Shown piece by piece: positions 33,704-45,300 of a DNA stretch of 64,000 bases. Origin of the DNA: Antedon mediterranea. Its lineage: Eukaryota; Echinodermata; Crinoidea; Comatulida; Antedonidae. A model generated the notes under the pieces. That model was given only the letters and a program-made list of their open reading frames with translations. It had not been told where the DNA came from and did not search any database. Positions within the stretch are counted from its first letter, which is position 1. Each line of letters starts with the position of its first letter. The stretch lies in assembly GCF_964355755.1 (NCBI RefSeq), contig NC_092674.1:20114001-20178000 (forward strand), read 5' to 3'. The position numbers were made by a program, and so were the translations under genes.

Positions 33704-36545
33704 GCGAGGCGGACAGAAGTAAAGTACAATATCACAACCGATCTTAATGTATGAGTGTTTAATATTTAACACCATTCAATTTACTTTTGTAAACCGCTGA
33801 GGAGTGATGGAGGAAAAGAAACTGAAGAGACGAACAAGTAAGTCCAGATTCACCAGGCAGAAGAAACACCTGGACAACCTGATTGATCATGATGAATCCG
33901 TTGAGGAAATCCAAACAGAATTTGGAAAACTGGAATTGGCCTTTCATGGACTACAAGACAGACACGATGAGTATTGCGAAATGATTAAAGATGAGGAAGC
34001 ATACAACAAGGAGGAGGAATATATTCAGGCATGTATGGATGAGTTTTTAGCAATTAAGGCTAAATACAAAATGGCTCTGAAAAAAAATCCACCTCAACTT
34101 CCGTTACCAGTACAAGTACACGGACTGTCTAATCAGTCACCGCCTGCTTCGATTAATTCTGCATCCCTGTCAGATCCAGTTAGTGAAGTCATCGAGTCTT
34201 TGGATTCATCATCAACTGTGCCGACACGCCAGATAAAACTGAAACCTAGGGTTGAAAAACCAAAGTTACCTGTGTTTAGTGGAGACGTCAGAGAATACTG
34301 GACCTTAGAGATGACTTTAAACACATGATTGAACCTGTCTATGAACCAAGAGATGCTGTTTCAATACTGAGCACCAGTCTAACAGGCAAACCATTAGAGT
34401 TACTAAAGGGAATAGGAACCGACTATGTTGCATGCTGGAAGTACCTAGATCTATATTATGCGGATCCAAGAATAATTTCAGATGCTGTGACCCAAGATAT
34501 ATCAAAGTTTAGAGTGCTTAAAGAAGGAGAAGATCATCGCTTTTGTGAGTTCTCACACCTAGTCAGAAGATGTTTGAACATACTAAAACAAGTTTGTAAG
34601 GAAGCGGATATGAACAGTAATCATATGCTAGCCCTAATTGAGATGAAACTAACCACAGAGGATAGGAAAGTGTATGCAAGATGTCTACAACAAAAAGAAG
34701 ACGCTTCCTTAGAAGGTTTGCTTAAGTTTCTTGAAGTAGAAATGAGGTCTAGAATGAGAGCCACTGCAGCCGTCCGTAGTACCCAGTCACCTGCTCAAGG
34801 TAAAGTTAATATGGGACAGCAGGAAATAGATGGTCAAGCCAAACCAGATAACCAACATAAGTCTACATGGAAGAAATGCTGGGGTTGTAACACCAATGAT
34901 CATTGGCCATACCAGTGTACCGTGATAGCAGGATTAAATGCAGCAGCCCGTCTAAAGATGGCAAAAGAAGTATATGCCTGTTTTAGTTGTCTGAAGAGAG
35001 CCGCCAAAAACCACAACATGAGGACTTGCAACCGATGAAAGCAATGCAGCCAAGACAAGTGCGAGTCATACCATCATATACTTCTTCACCAAACTCCTAC
35101 TAATAATTTAGCTAGTGTAGCTGCAAATGCCAATGATGTTGTGTTACCTGTAATTACTGTGAGGTTAGGTGTTGGTGACAATCACATAGCTGGTAATGTC
35201 ATGCTCGATTCGGGAGCTAACGTAACGTTAATTCGACAAACTGTAGCAGAGGGACTCAACCTGGAAGGAAAACCAATAAGTATTGGTACCCTAGGAGGTG
35301 AAATTCAAGCCCATCAGACCAAAATCTACCGAGTCACAATCTTAGCTAACCAGAAAGAGCATACGATATCTGCTATTGGAGTTCCTGAGATAGCCAATGT
35401 GAAAAAGCTCTATCTATCGATCTATCTAAGTTTTGGAGAACAGAAGAAATGGGGGTTCAGTTGCCAAATTGTTCCTGTAGTCAATCACCATCTGATAAAC
35501 TAAAGTTGACACCTTCTGAGAGACAAGAGTACAACGTGATGTGGGAGTCCTGTAAAAAGGTTGGAGACAAGTGGCCAATACCATACCCATGGAAAAAGGA
35601 TGCTTCAAAGCTAATTGACAACCAACTGCTTGCCGAGAGAATGCTAGTCTCGACTGAGAATCGACTGAAGAAAGACCCATCACACATGAAATGCTATCAG
35701 CAACAAATGGAAGAAATGGTACAATTAGGTTTTTCCCGGAAACTGTCAGAGAATGAAATAGCGACTTATGATGGACCAATATGTTACCTGCCACACCACG
35801 CCATTATCAGATCAGAGAAAAAATCAACACCTGTAAGAATTGTATTTAATGCATCTGCTAAATTTCAGGGTCAAGCACTAAACGAATTTTGGGAGAAGGG
35901 TCCTGACTTACTTAATAATCTGTTTGGAGTTCTCTTGAGATTCAGGCAACAAGAAATCGCTCTAGCTGCTGATATTTCAAAGATGTATCATCGTATCTAT
36001 ACCCGAGAGCGACCAGCAAGTTCATCGATTTCTATGGCGTGACTGTAATCAAACAAAGAGGGCCGACACATATGTTAAAACTAATGTCACTTTTGGCGAC
36101 AAACCAGCTCCTGCCATGGCTCAAGTAGCGTGAGAAAAACAGCTAAAGTTAATGAGGAGACTCATCCAGAGGCAGCTCAAGTTATCATCAATGAACGTTA
36201 TATGGATGACATACTGCCGTCAGTGTCCGATGTTAAATCTGCCGAACAATTGTCAACAGACATCGACCATGTACTGAAAACAGGAGGCTTCCAGGTCAAA
36301 GAATGGATATCCAATGTTCAAATTCACAACTCGCCTACCAATCAACAACTAAATGACAAATCGGTCCTGAATGACGAGTTAGAACAGAAGGTTCTAGGGG
36401 TAGTATGGAACCCTACCACCGACCTATTGCTTTATAAAGTTAAACCTGTCTCATTTCCAGCAAATGTTCTTACCAAGTGAATTGTTCTTAGTGAGCTGGC
36501 GAAAGTTTTTGATCCGATTGGCTTTGCTACGGCATTCCTGATATA
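33704..36545 (+). pseudogene. BEL/Pao retrotransposon, gag-protease-RT, nearly readable
   Basis: A leader starting GTGGCGAGGCGG (33704, a candidate primer-binding site) leads to ATG 33807. Gag has a coiled coil, then PKLPVFSGDVREYW and, after a frameshift at about 34320, the rest of gag to 35037 with cysteine motifs CWGCNTNDHWPYQC and CFSCLKRAAKNHNMRTC. The protease shows VMLDSGANVTLI (35199 on). RT starts LTPSERQEYNVM at about 35503 and includes TPVRIVFNASAKFQG. A frameshift near 36008 precedes NERYMDDILPSVSD (36192 on, catalytic MDD). KVFDPIGFATAFLI ends it at 36545. RNase H, integrase and the 3' LTR are missing. Only a few breaks are needed to explain the gaps, so it is younger than the other BEL copies here. 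Confidence 0.9.
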
Positions 36546-37540
36546 GTAGAGAGGCCAAATACACAAAAGTCCTCTATAAAAAGTTTGGGGGGCATTTTTT
36601 GTTAATAGCAGGCAACCATGTTGAACGTATCCTTTGTGGGGTGACAAAAACAATAGGGGTGGATGCCATCTTCAGTTTTGGGTTTTAAGGTCAGTTTATG
36701 TGGTCAAGAGGTCAAACAAGGTCAAAATATAGGATTTTTTTTTATTCACTGAAAATCATCTACATCATCAGATCTATCCAAAAAAGTATATTTGAAGATC
36801 AACTGATGCTTCATTTTAAAGTAATTATGAGATAAACATTTTATTTTACACATAAAAACATAGGAAATTAAATATAAAAGTGTAATTTTCTCAAAATGTT
36901 GTTTTCACATATTTCTGTAAAGTACACACAGTTTTTTAATAGGCCTTTCCCAGTCTGTTGTAAATTTGTCTTTTTTATGTTTTCCACCAGTCATCGTTTT
37001 GATTTTTGTCGGAAAAAATAGGTCAAGTGTTATATGTATGAAACGCCATATGTGCCAAAAGATTGGTCTTTTACTATAATATTATTAATATTACCTATAA
37101 TAATGTAATATTTAGAAATTAGTTTTTAGAAAAATTAATAATATTACCTATAATAATGTAATAATATTTAGAAATTTGTTTTTAGAAAAATTTCGAAAAC
37201 AGAGACCCCGTATATGACCTAATGGCGAGATGTTTTTGTTTGGGTCAGAGACCCCCTATAATGTAATTATTTAAACAATTTTTCATTCTTTCAATGATAC
37301 AAGTTTTTTTTAAAGTTTGTTGTTTCAAGAAATCTCGAAAGAGAAACCTGGGTATCGAGTCTTTGTTTTCAAAAACCCTAACTATTGGACTTTATCAAGG
37401 TTGGAAGGAGTGGTAAATGGGTTCTCTTTCTTGAAACCTTCGCATGCTATCTTGGCTGACGGTGTTTACAGATATAAAATTCCTTAAGTAATTAAGAGGT
37501 TCTTTATACACATGGATAAAGACGGTTTTAACGTTATTTA
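36546..37540. other. Noncoding interval with a duplicated segment of about 54 bp
   Basis: AATATTACCTATAATAATG and following text occur twice in tandem at about 37086-37195, each ending near TTTTTAGAAAAATT. AGAGACCCC recurs nearby. No gene was seen. Confidence 0.6.
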
Positions 37541-37544
37541 CAAA

Positions 37545-37782
37545 CATTACGTTACATACTGTGTCCAGGTATGGAATCCATTTCTCCAAAAAGACATAAA
37601 CGCACTTGAAAGAGGACAACGTCATGCGACAAATCAAATTCCAGCGATCCATTCTTATTCATATGGAGATCGTTTAAAGTTTCTTGGCCTAACAACCCTG
37701 TATGACAGACGAATTCGTGGTGACTTGATTGAACATTTTCAAAAGGTTTCGAGGGTGTAGCCAAGGAAGACTTCCTTCAAAT
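37545..37782 (+). mobile_element. LINE ORF2 C-terminal part, interrupted by the 6.1-kb transposon
   Basis: VWNPFLQKDINALERGQRHA and LTTLYDRRIRGDLIEHF are the hallmark C-terminal sequence of CR1/jockey-type LINE RT. After a one-base slip, GFEGVAKEDFLQ runs to AAAT at 37782. The sense resumes at 43886. Confidence 0.85.
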
Positions 37783-37965
37783 CTGCCCCTTTCTGACAGA
37801 AGGAAGTAACCCACAATTTCAAATATTTTTTTTTTTTTTCATATTTTTTTTTTTTAAAGCAAGACCTAATATTTCTGATAAAAAAAAAAGTTCAACAGTC
37901 ATTTGTTACAGAGATACATATCTTTAAAAAGAAGTAAACTACATGATCTTGTAATTTTCTTTATC

Positions 37966-38140
37966 ACAAAAAGAATCAATGGCTTTTACTTCTTATGTCA
38001 GAACTGGTAAGTACAGTGTAACTATATTATTATTCTGACAAAAAGAAGCAATGGCTTTTACTTCTTATGTCAGAACTGGTAAGTACAGTGTAACTATATT
38101 GTTATTCTTACAAAAAGAAGCAATGCCTTTTACTTCCTTT
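37966..38140. repeat. 72-bp tandem repeat in the left subterminal region
   Basis: GGCTTTTACTTCTTATGTCA begins at 37981 and 38053, with a partial third copy (GCCTTTTACTTCC) at 38125, each 72 bp apart. Each unit contains CTGACAAAAAGAAGCAATG and the partly complementary CTTCTTATGTCAG. Confidence 0.9.
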
Positions 38141-38755
38141 TATCAGTTCAAGAAAACTTTTTCTTATAAACAGAAAAAATCAAATTGGTATTTATTTTTG
38201 GTGGTTTTTTAAATCCTTTAAATTTGAAAACATGTCATGATATTTTTGAATAACCATACAATTGTTGATAAATATTTTAATAATCACTAATATTAATCAA
38301 ATCTTGATTGTTCTGGGAAAAGGCTGAAAACTTTCAAGCAATCAGCACATGTTAGTTTCTCCATGTGCAGAACTCTTTTTGTTCAACAATATTAATATTC
38401 TAAACAAAAATATTAATAGGTAAGTACCTTTACCTTTTTATTTTTTTTATCATTGCAACTGCAATATTCTATCATACTGCTAGGCCTATTATATTAGTTG
38501 TAGGCCTAGGCTAGGCTTATAGTATTAGTGTATTATGTAGTGCCTTACATGAACACCTAGGAACTTCAGATACAAAATTATTGAGGAAAACGTTCATTTT
38601 ATACAGTGTTTCCAGAAGCTTAAAATGTGATTTTTATAGCGGCTTAGAATCAGGAACCTATCTTTTTTGTATTATTAGTAGCAAAAAAGCCACTGTAATT
38701 ATAATTACTCTAAATATTCCTACAATTTAGTGGATTTATTTTTATTATTTCAGAA

Positions 38756-39017
38756 ATGCAGAGGATAAGAATTAATTCTAGAGTGTCCACAGAGGCATGG
38801 AGGTGTGACCAACCAAATGTTGCTGATACTTCCCGTTGGTCTTACAATTTATTTGGGAACAAATGGAGAGATGCACGTTTGTTTGGGACAGTAAAAAGAA
38901 AAAATGGAAGTAAATGGATTGTCACATTTGATGTTGACGGTGAAGAACTTCCATTTGACTCAGATCATTTACTTTATGAATCACCAGATACTCCATTTCA
39001 AGATATTCCTATTAAAG
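38756..39017 (+). CDS. Transposase-like protein, exon 1 (Tudor-like N-terminal domain)
   Basis: ATG 38756 follows an acceptor-like TTATTTCAG. 87 codons plus one base end at AAAG, before donor GTAATG (39018). Joining to the acceptor TTTTACAG at 39105 restores a codon (GCT) and the long downstream frame, which supports the intron. Residues 32-75 (WRDARLFGTVKRKNGSKWIV then VDGEELPFDSDHL) have the alternating pattern of a small beta-barrel of Tudor or chromo type. An additional upstream exon is possible. Confidence 0.7.
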
Positions 39018-39105
39018 GTAATGTGTGGAAAGAATGAGAATGCATTACAGCACTACTTGCCTTGACTAATGATAAATAAACAACTTTTATTTTTTTATTT
39101 TACAG

Positions 39106-40610
39106 CTATTCCAAATACTGAAGTCAGTGAATCTATTCCAAATACTGAAGTCAGTGAATCTATTCCAAATACTGAAGTCAGTGAATCTATTCCAAATACT
39201 GAAGTCAGTGAATCTATTCCAAATACTGAAGTCAGTGATTCTGTTGCGAATACTGAAGTCAGTGAATCTATTCCGAATATTGAAGTCAGTGAATCTATTC
39301 CGAATACTGAAGTCAGTGAATCTATTCCGAATACTGAAGTCAGTGAATCTATTCCAAATACTGAAGTCAGTGAATCTATTCCGAATACTGAAGTCAGTGA
39401 ATCTATTCCAAATACTGAAGTCAGTGAATCTATTCCAAATACTGAAGTCAGTGATTCTGTTGCGAATACTGAAGTCAGTGAATCTATTCCGAATATTGAA
39501 GTCAGTGAATCTATTCCGAATACTGAAGTCAGTGAATCTAGTGTGAATACTGAAGTCAGTGAATCTATTCCGAATACTGAAGTCAATGAATCTATTCCGA
39601 ATACTGAAGTCAGTGAATCTATTCTGAATACTGAAGTCAGTGAATCTATTCCGAATACTGAAGTCAATGAATCTATTCCGAATACTGAAGTCAGTGAATC
39701 TATTCCGAATACTGAAGTCAGTGAATCTAGTGTGAATACTGAAGTCAGTGAATCTAGTGTGAATACTGAAGTCAGTGAATCTGTTGCGAATACTGAAGTC
39801 AGTGAATCTGTTGCGAATACTGAAGTCAGTGAATCTATTCCGAATACTGAAGTCAGTGAATCTGTTGCGAATACTGAAGTCAGTGAATCTAGTGTGAATA
39901 CTGAAGTTAGTGAATCTAGTGTGAATACTGAAGTCAGTGAATCTATTCCGAATACTGAAGTCAGTGAATCTGTTCCGAATACTGAAGTCAGTGAATCTGT
40001 TCCGAATACTGAAGTCAGTGAATCTGTTCCGAATACTGAAGTCAGTGAATCTGTTCCGAATACTGAAGTCAGTGAATCTGTTGCGAATACTGAAGTCAGT
40101 GAATCTGTTGCGAATACTGAAATCAGTGAATCTATTCCGAATACTGAAGTCAGTGAATCTATTCCGAATACTGAAGTCAGTGAATCTATTCCGAATACTG
40201 AAGTCAGTGAATCTATTCCGAATACTGAAGTCAGTGAATCTGTTGCGAATACTGAAGTCAGTGAATCTGTTCCGAATACTGAAGTCAGTGAATCTATTCC
40301 GAATACTGAAGTCAGTGAATCTATTCCGAATACTGAAGTTAGTGAATCTATTCCGAATACTGAAGTCAGTGAATCTATTCCGAATACTGAAGTCAGTGAA
40401 TCTATTGCGAATATTGAAGTCAGTGAATCTATTCCGAATATTGAAGTCAGTGAATCTATTCCGAATACTGAAGTCAGTGAATCTATTCTGAATACTGAAG
40501 TCGGTGAATCTATTCCGAATACTGAAGTCGGTGAATCTATTCCGAATACTGAAGTCGGTGAATCTATTCCGAATACTGAAGTCAGTGAATCTATTCCGAA
40601 TACCGAATTA
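39106..40610. repeat. Coding 27-bp minisatellite, about 55 units
   Basis: Each unit encodes S-(IP/VA/SV/VP/IL)-NTEVSE. An eight-unit block marked by GATTCTGTTGCGAAT recurs at a 216-bp offset (39235 and 39451). Units decay after 40600 (ELDESLNIGANES and similar). All three sense frames and one antisense frame stay open through the array purely because of the repeat. Confidence 0.97.
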
Positions 40611-42602
40611 GATGAGTCTCTGAATATTGGCGCGAATGAATCTATTTTCAATATTGAAATTAATGCAAGTATTCTTGATTTTATGTCAAATATTGAAGCC
40701 ACTGAATCTATTCTGATTGAAATTGATCCAAATACTTTAAATGTTGACGGCAATGAATCTATTCTGAATACCGAAACTGGTATTCCAAATATTGAAGTAG
40801 ATGAATCTATTCGTAACATTGACACTGATGAATCTGTCAATAGTGAAGCTGGTGGAAGTACAGATTTGGATCATACTGCGTCTGACATGGATGAGGCCCT
40901 TTCAAAGCATCCATTATTACCTCCTTGTCAATGTTCGCAAAAGAAATGCTATACAAAATTAGATCTTGAAAATCGGAAACAAATTCACATTGCATTTTGG
41001 CAGCTCTCCTACAATGAACGTAAATCATGGATTTTTAACCACATTGAACAAATTAAACCAAAACGGCCATTGAAACATCAGACCAAAAATGTAACCAGAC
41101 ATTTTTGGTTACCCGGTATAGTACCTCCTGAAAAGGTGTTTGTTTGTAAATGCATGTTTCTGCACACTATTGGTCATAGAAGTGATAAAGTGGTAACTAC
41201 TGCACTAAAAACAACATCAGCCATGGGTTTAACTCTCAAAGATAAGAGAGGCAAACATAATCCTAAGCACAAAATATCAGAAGATCAAAACAAATTCATG
41301 GTTAACCACATAATGTCATTTCATCCACATATCTCTCATTACCGTCGTGAACATGCCCCAAATCGCTTATATTTACCAAGTGAATTGACAATTAATATAA
41401 TGTATGCTGATTATCAGGAGGAATGCAGGAAACAGGAACAAAGATGTCTAAGCTATGTATCGTATACAAGAGCAATTACTTCACTCAATATCAGTTTTGC
41501 AAAGCTTGGCACTGAAGACTGTGAGATATGTGGGGAACATAAACTCCATGTAAGTAGTTCTAAAGAAAATGATGAGGTAAGAAGGCAGAAGAAACAGAAA
41601 TTCAATGAGGACATTAAAGTATGTTCTGATAATCAGTGTGCGAAGTGTTCATTTTGGTTAAAACATAAACAAAATTATGATAAAACAAGGGAAGCTTACA
41701 AAATTGATAAAAGTTCAGTTCAAGAAGACAAAAATACATTATACTTATCAACTGACATGCAGAAAGTGATTCTCATTCCACGGTTGCCTGGTTATAAGGT
41801 ATGCCTTTTCACAAGGCGTTTAGTTGTGATTAATCAAACTTTTGCCCCAATCAACAAACACTCTGTTCATAAAAAAGAAGCACTAGGCATCCTATGGCAC
41901 GAAGGTCTATCAGGCAGGAATGATGAAGATGTGACAAGTGCTTTTGTGAAAGCCATTGATAATGTCAACTTTAGGAACCACTTTAACTTTGTCATTTGGA
42001 TGGATAATTGTGCTGGTCAGAACAAGAATTGGACATTATATACTGCTTTAGTTCATTTAGTAAATACACCTCATGGGCCAAACAAAATTGCGCTAAAATA
42101 CTTCACTGTAGGGCACACATTTATGTCTGCTGACAGTTTCCACCGCCAGGTGGAAAAAGAAATGAATGAAATGAAGGAAGTCGGAGACTGGAATGATTTT
42201 GTGATGTGTGTCCAGAATGCTGGCAAAGTCTATGAAATGAAAGTTGAAGATTTTATTTGTTATGAAAGCGGCCTAAGCCAAAGTAGGAAATCAAAGGAAA
42301 CTAGGCCACTCCTAGAAAATGTTAGTGTTGCAGAATTTAGAAAGGGTTCAACATCTTTACATTATAAAACAGACCATCATGGACAGTTCAATGCAGCCAT
42401 ATTTTTAAAGAAAAAGTTAATCAGTAAAATAGAAGAGGGTTCACTAGTATTTCCAGCAAAGACAACTGCTCGTGGAATAAACAGTACAAAAAAACAACAC
42501 ATCATTTCTCAGTTAGGACCATTGATGCCCCCTTCCAGATTGAAATTTTACAAGGGGTTACCCTGCGATGATAATCTTGCTGATTTGCTGGCCACACGCT
42601 AA
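39106..42602 (+). CDS. Transposase-like protein, exon 2 (minisatellite region plus DDE-like domain)
   Basis: Together with exon 1 this encodes 1252 aa. The first roughly 500 residues of the exon are nine-residue repeats (SIPNTEVSE and variants). They then fade into degenerate units and an acidic stretch. The C-terminal 600 residues are conserved-looking: CQCSQKKC, an HPKHK-like basic helix, a Cys/His cluster around CEICGEHKLH and CSDNQCAKCSFW, then candidate catalytic acidic residues D971 (STDMQK), D1054 (WMDNCAGQNKN) and D1097 or E1104 (GHTFMSADSFHRQVEKEM). The DNCxGQN and GHT...D..H pattern is shared with transposon-encoded proteins in many animals. It is intact, with no stops or frameshifts. 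Most likely it is the transposase for the surrounding element; the superfamily is not certain. Confidence 0.8.
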
Positions 42603-43881
42603 CAATTTCTAGGCACTGTGAATGACCGATACGAATCAAATAAAGGAAAATTAGAATCTACCCCGATTATTAAAAGCTCATGCTAATGAAAATGTCTTTT
42701 ATAATTATTGCTGTCTAGCTATTAAAAATTATATTAATGAATTTAAAAAGGAGAAACAAATACGACAAATTGTTATCGGCTTCAACTAACAATTTAACAA
42801 TTCTTTCAACTTATATTATGTTATACTATAAAACTCTTTAAATTGTATAATGGCAGTTTTTGTTTGTGCTGTCATTGGTAAAATTGTTTGGACATTTTTG
42901 TGGTATGCTAAATGAATTTGTGAGAAACCTTTTGAAGGCGCATATTTATGAAATTGTCTATAATATGAGGTCGAAATTATTGTTACATCATTTTAATGAA
43001 TTTGAGAACGATAAACAATACTGTATGACAAATCCAACAAAAAAAATGTAACAATACTTTCAATTTATACCATATGTTTTACTATTAACGGTTTAAACTG
43101 TATAATGGCAGTAATTTGTTGTGTTGTCGCTTTTGAAAGTTGTTGTTTTACAATAAATAAATTTGTGAGAAAATTAATAAAATAACAGTGATTGAAAACC
43201 GCAATGTAATTAACTTTGAAAACTCATGTTTATGAAATTGTCTTTTATAACAATTGAATTTGTAGTTATTACTATTAATAATTATTTGTTGAAATGATGA
43301 ATAATAACACAATTTGTTGTATATTGTTTATCATTTCTTAAATTAATTCGAAATAAATCAATTACAAACAAATTTACATTATTTTTATTGGTATATGTGT
43401 TTTAATACCAAAGAAGAAACATTCCTAAATAAAAATCTTCGCCTGAATAAAATTAATATACAGTAGCTGATCAAAATTTCCAATGAGATTCATTTTCTTC
43501 TTATCCAATGATGTTGATGAGGTTTTAGTTTTTTTATTATACAGACAAAGTCCACATTTAAAGGCATTGTTTTTCCTGACAAAAGGAAGCACAGGATCAT
43601 ACTTCCATTTGTCAGAAATCAAACATTCACCTTTTTTGTATTTATTGAATACAATTTTCTGACAAAAAGAAATAATCAAAAATATTCTGCAATCTCACTT
43701 TTTTTTTCTTTTTTTTTTTACTAAAGTTTAATTTATAAATTTATCAATTATATTACACAATTGGCTATTCAGTATCATGTGCAGTTTTAACAGGAATTGA
43801 AGGAACATGTTTTGGTCAATTACTCAAAACCATGTTTTTGTTGATTACTTCCTTTTATCAGAAAGGGGCAGAAATGGGATG
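42603..43881. other. Transposon 3' noncoding region and right subterminal repeats
   Basis: No further gene. CTGACAAAAGGAAGCA (about 43557), CTTCCATTTGTCAG (about 43602), CTGACAAAAAGAAA (about 43657) and CTTCCTTTTATCAG (43859) repeat the left-end motif. AT-rich text with phrases such as TAAACTGTATAATGGCAGT near 42850 and 43100 occurs twice. Confidence 0.7.
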
Positions 43882-43885
43882 CAAT

Positions 43886-44110
43886 CTAAGCAGAAATACA
43901 CGAGGACATCAGCTTAGACTTTTCAAACCTAAATTTCACAAAGGACTGATAGGAGATCCACTTTTTCACAATGAGTAATTATATATTTGAATAGTTAGCC
44001 AACCGAAGTTGTCATTTCTGAAACCACCAACACATTTAAAAACCGATTGGATTCGTTGTAGAAATGAGGTTAAAAGGGTAAACAAGTTTACCTATCTAAA
44101 CTAATCAGAA
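43886..44110 (+). mobile_element. LINE 3' end resumed after the transposon
   Basis: GCNLSRNTRGHQLRLFKPKF then, after a frame break, a PTEVVISETTNTFKNRLDS segment is the usual end of CR1/jockey-type ORF2. It continues the fragment ending at 37782. Confidence 0.8.
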
Positions 44111-44585
44111 CCAATGACTCTCAACACTGAGTGGATGATTGATCGATTCAAAATAGAATCATTGGTATAACAAGAAACGCTGTAATTCATTAACAGGTTC
44201 TGCATGAAATGGTCGGACTGATTACGAATCACACATAATACACAATATTATTTCGACCTAACAGATGATAAGGAAGATCTTATATTTAAAGTAACAACTT
44301 ATTGAAAGAAAAAAACAGTAAAACTTAAAACTTCATGAGTCACTGAGAAAGCATCGCTCTAAACATTTGCGGATTTCTATAAGGCAACTGTTTCGATAAA
44401 GTATATAAAAACAAAAAAACTGACAGAAAATCTTCTGATCAACCATTGGAGTATGATCATAGCCCAATTTTAATATCTTTAACCAAATATGACTTCACAT
44501 ATCTTGATGGATGGCGTTGAAATACCCACAGATGTTCCAGAAGAAAACTTAACAAGGCCAACAGCCATTAAGTCGCGTGCTACAA

Positions 44586-45300
44586 TGCATAGTGATACTG
44601 GACCGACAGACAGACCAACAGACAGACAGACCGACCGACCGACATAGTGAACTATACTGACCGAAATTACTGAACATGTTTAAAAATGTTGAAATGTTTA
44701 AAAACATTTATATTTTTTTAATTTACACGTGCGTAGCCTGTCACTTTTGACGTGCTCGTATAACGTAATTTCGAGTTGAAAAGTAAGTCAAGAAAACAGA
44801 AATCGGGCAAGAAGAGTGCGCAATAACATTTAACGCGCAGTGCGCGCGCAAAAATCTGCGCACTCATGGCAATTTTGTAAACGCTTAAAATTGCCTGAAA
44901 CGTACTCTTATTTCATCGAAAATAAATTTTGAAAATTTTAAGCGCGCTTAAGCATGCGTTACATGCGCTACGCACGTAATTGTATTGCCATATGATGATT
45001 TATGCCCTGAAATTTATGAGTACCAAATTTTATTTAATTGTGATTCATGGTTGTTAAGATATGATTACAAACGTGATTTCGTTAAATCGTGCGTAGACCG
45101 CGTAATTTTTTATTGCGCACCGTGAAAACATAACCACATCGATTCCTGGCCATAAGGAATATTCTGTGAAAAATTGACTTAGCTAGATTAAACTGATATC
45201 AAGATACGGTCATAAAGCGATAAACGCATAGTGATACCGGACCGACCGACAGACAGACAGACCGACAGACAGACCGACCGACCGACATAGTGAACTATAG
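44586..45300. repeat. Paired GACA/GACC repeats bracketing a GCGC-rich block
   Basis: GCATAGTGATAC then runs of GACCGACAGACA ending GACATAGTGAACTAT occur at 44586-44655 and 45226-45297 in the same orientation. Between them is about 570 bp rich in CpG words (GCGCGCAGTGCGCGCG). It is probably one unclassified dispersed repeat family. Confidence 0.65.

Larger units (their letters stand above)
37783..43881 (+). mobile_element. 6.1-kb DNA transposon, complete ends, 4-bp target duplication
   Basis: The ends CTGCCCCTTTCTGA (37783) and TCAGAAAGGGGCAG (ending 43881) are perfect 14-bp inverted repeats. After three differing bases, AAGGAAGTAA pairs further. AAAT lies on both sides (37779-37782 and 43882-43885). 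Removing one AAAT plus the element restores LINE sense (GFEGVAKEDFLQ to GCNLSRNTRGHQLRLF), so the boundaries are supported by the broken host. Subterminal copies of CTGACAAAAAGAAG and its complement lie near both ends. It encodes one two-exon protein. A 4-bp duplication occurs in Sola and Chapaev superfamilies; assignment is open. Confidence 0.9.

Noticed and set aside
39106-40610. Regular 27-bp units resembling a CRISPR array
   Set aside because: Units are head-to-tail without unique spacers and are translated in frame within a eukaryotic gene.
39095-40840. A 581-codon antisense ORF, plus 139- and 184-codon ORFs in another sense frame
   Set aside because: They exist only because the 27-bp repeat has no stop in several frames. 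They end where the repeat ends and have no other coding support.
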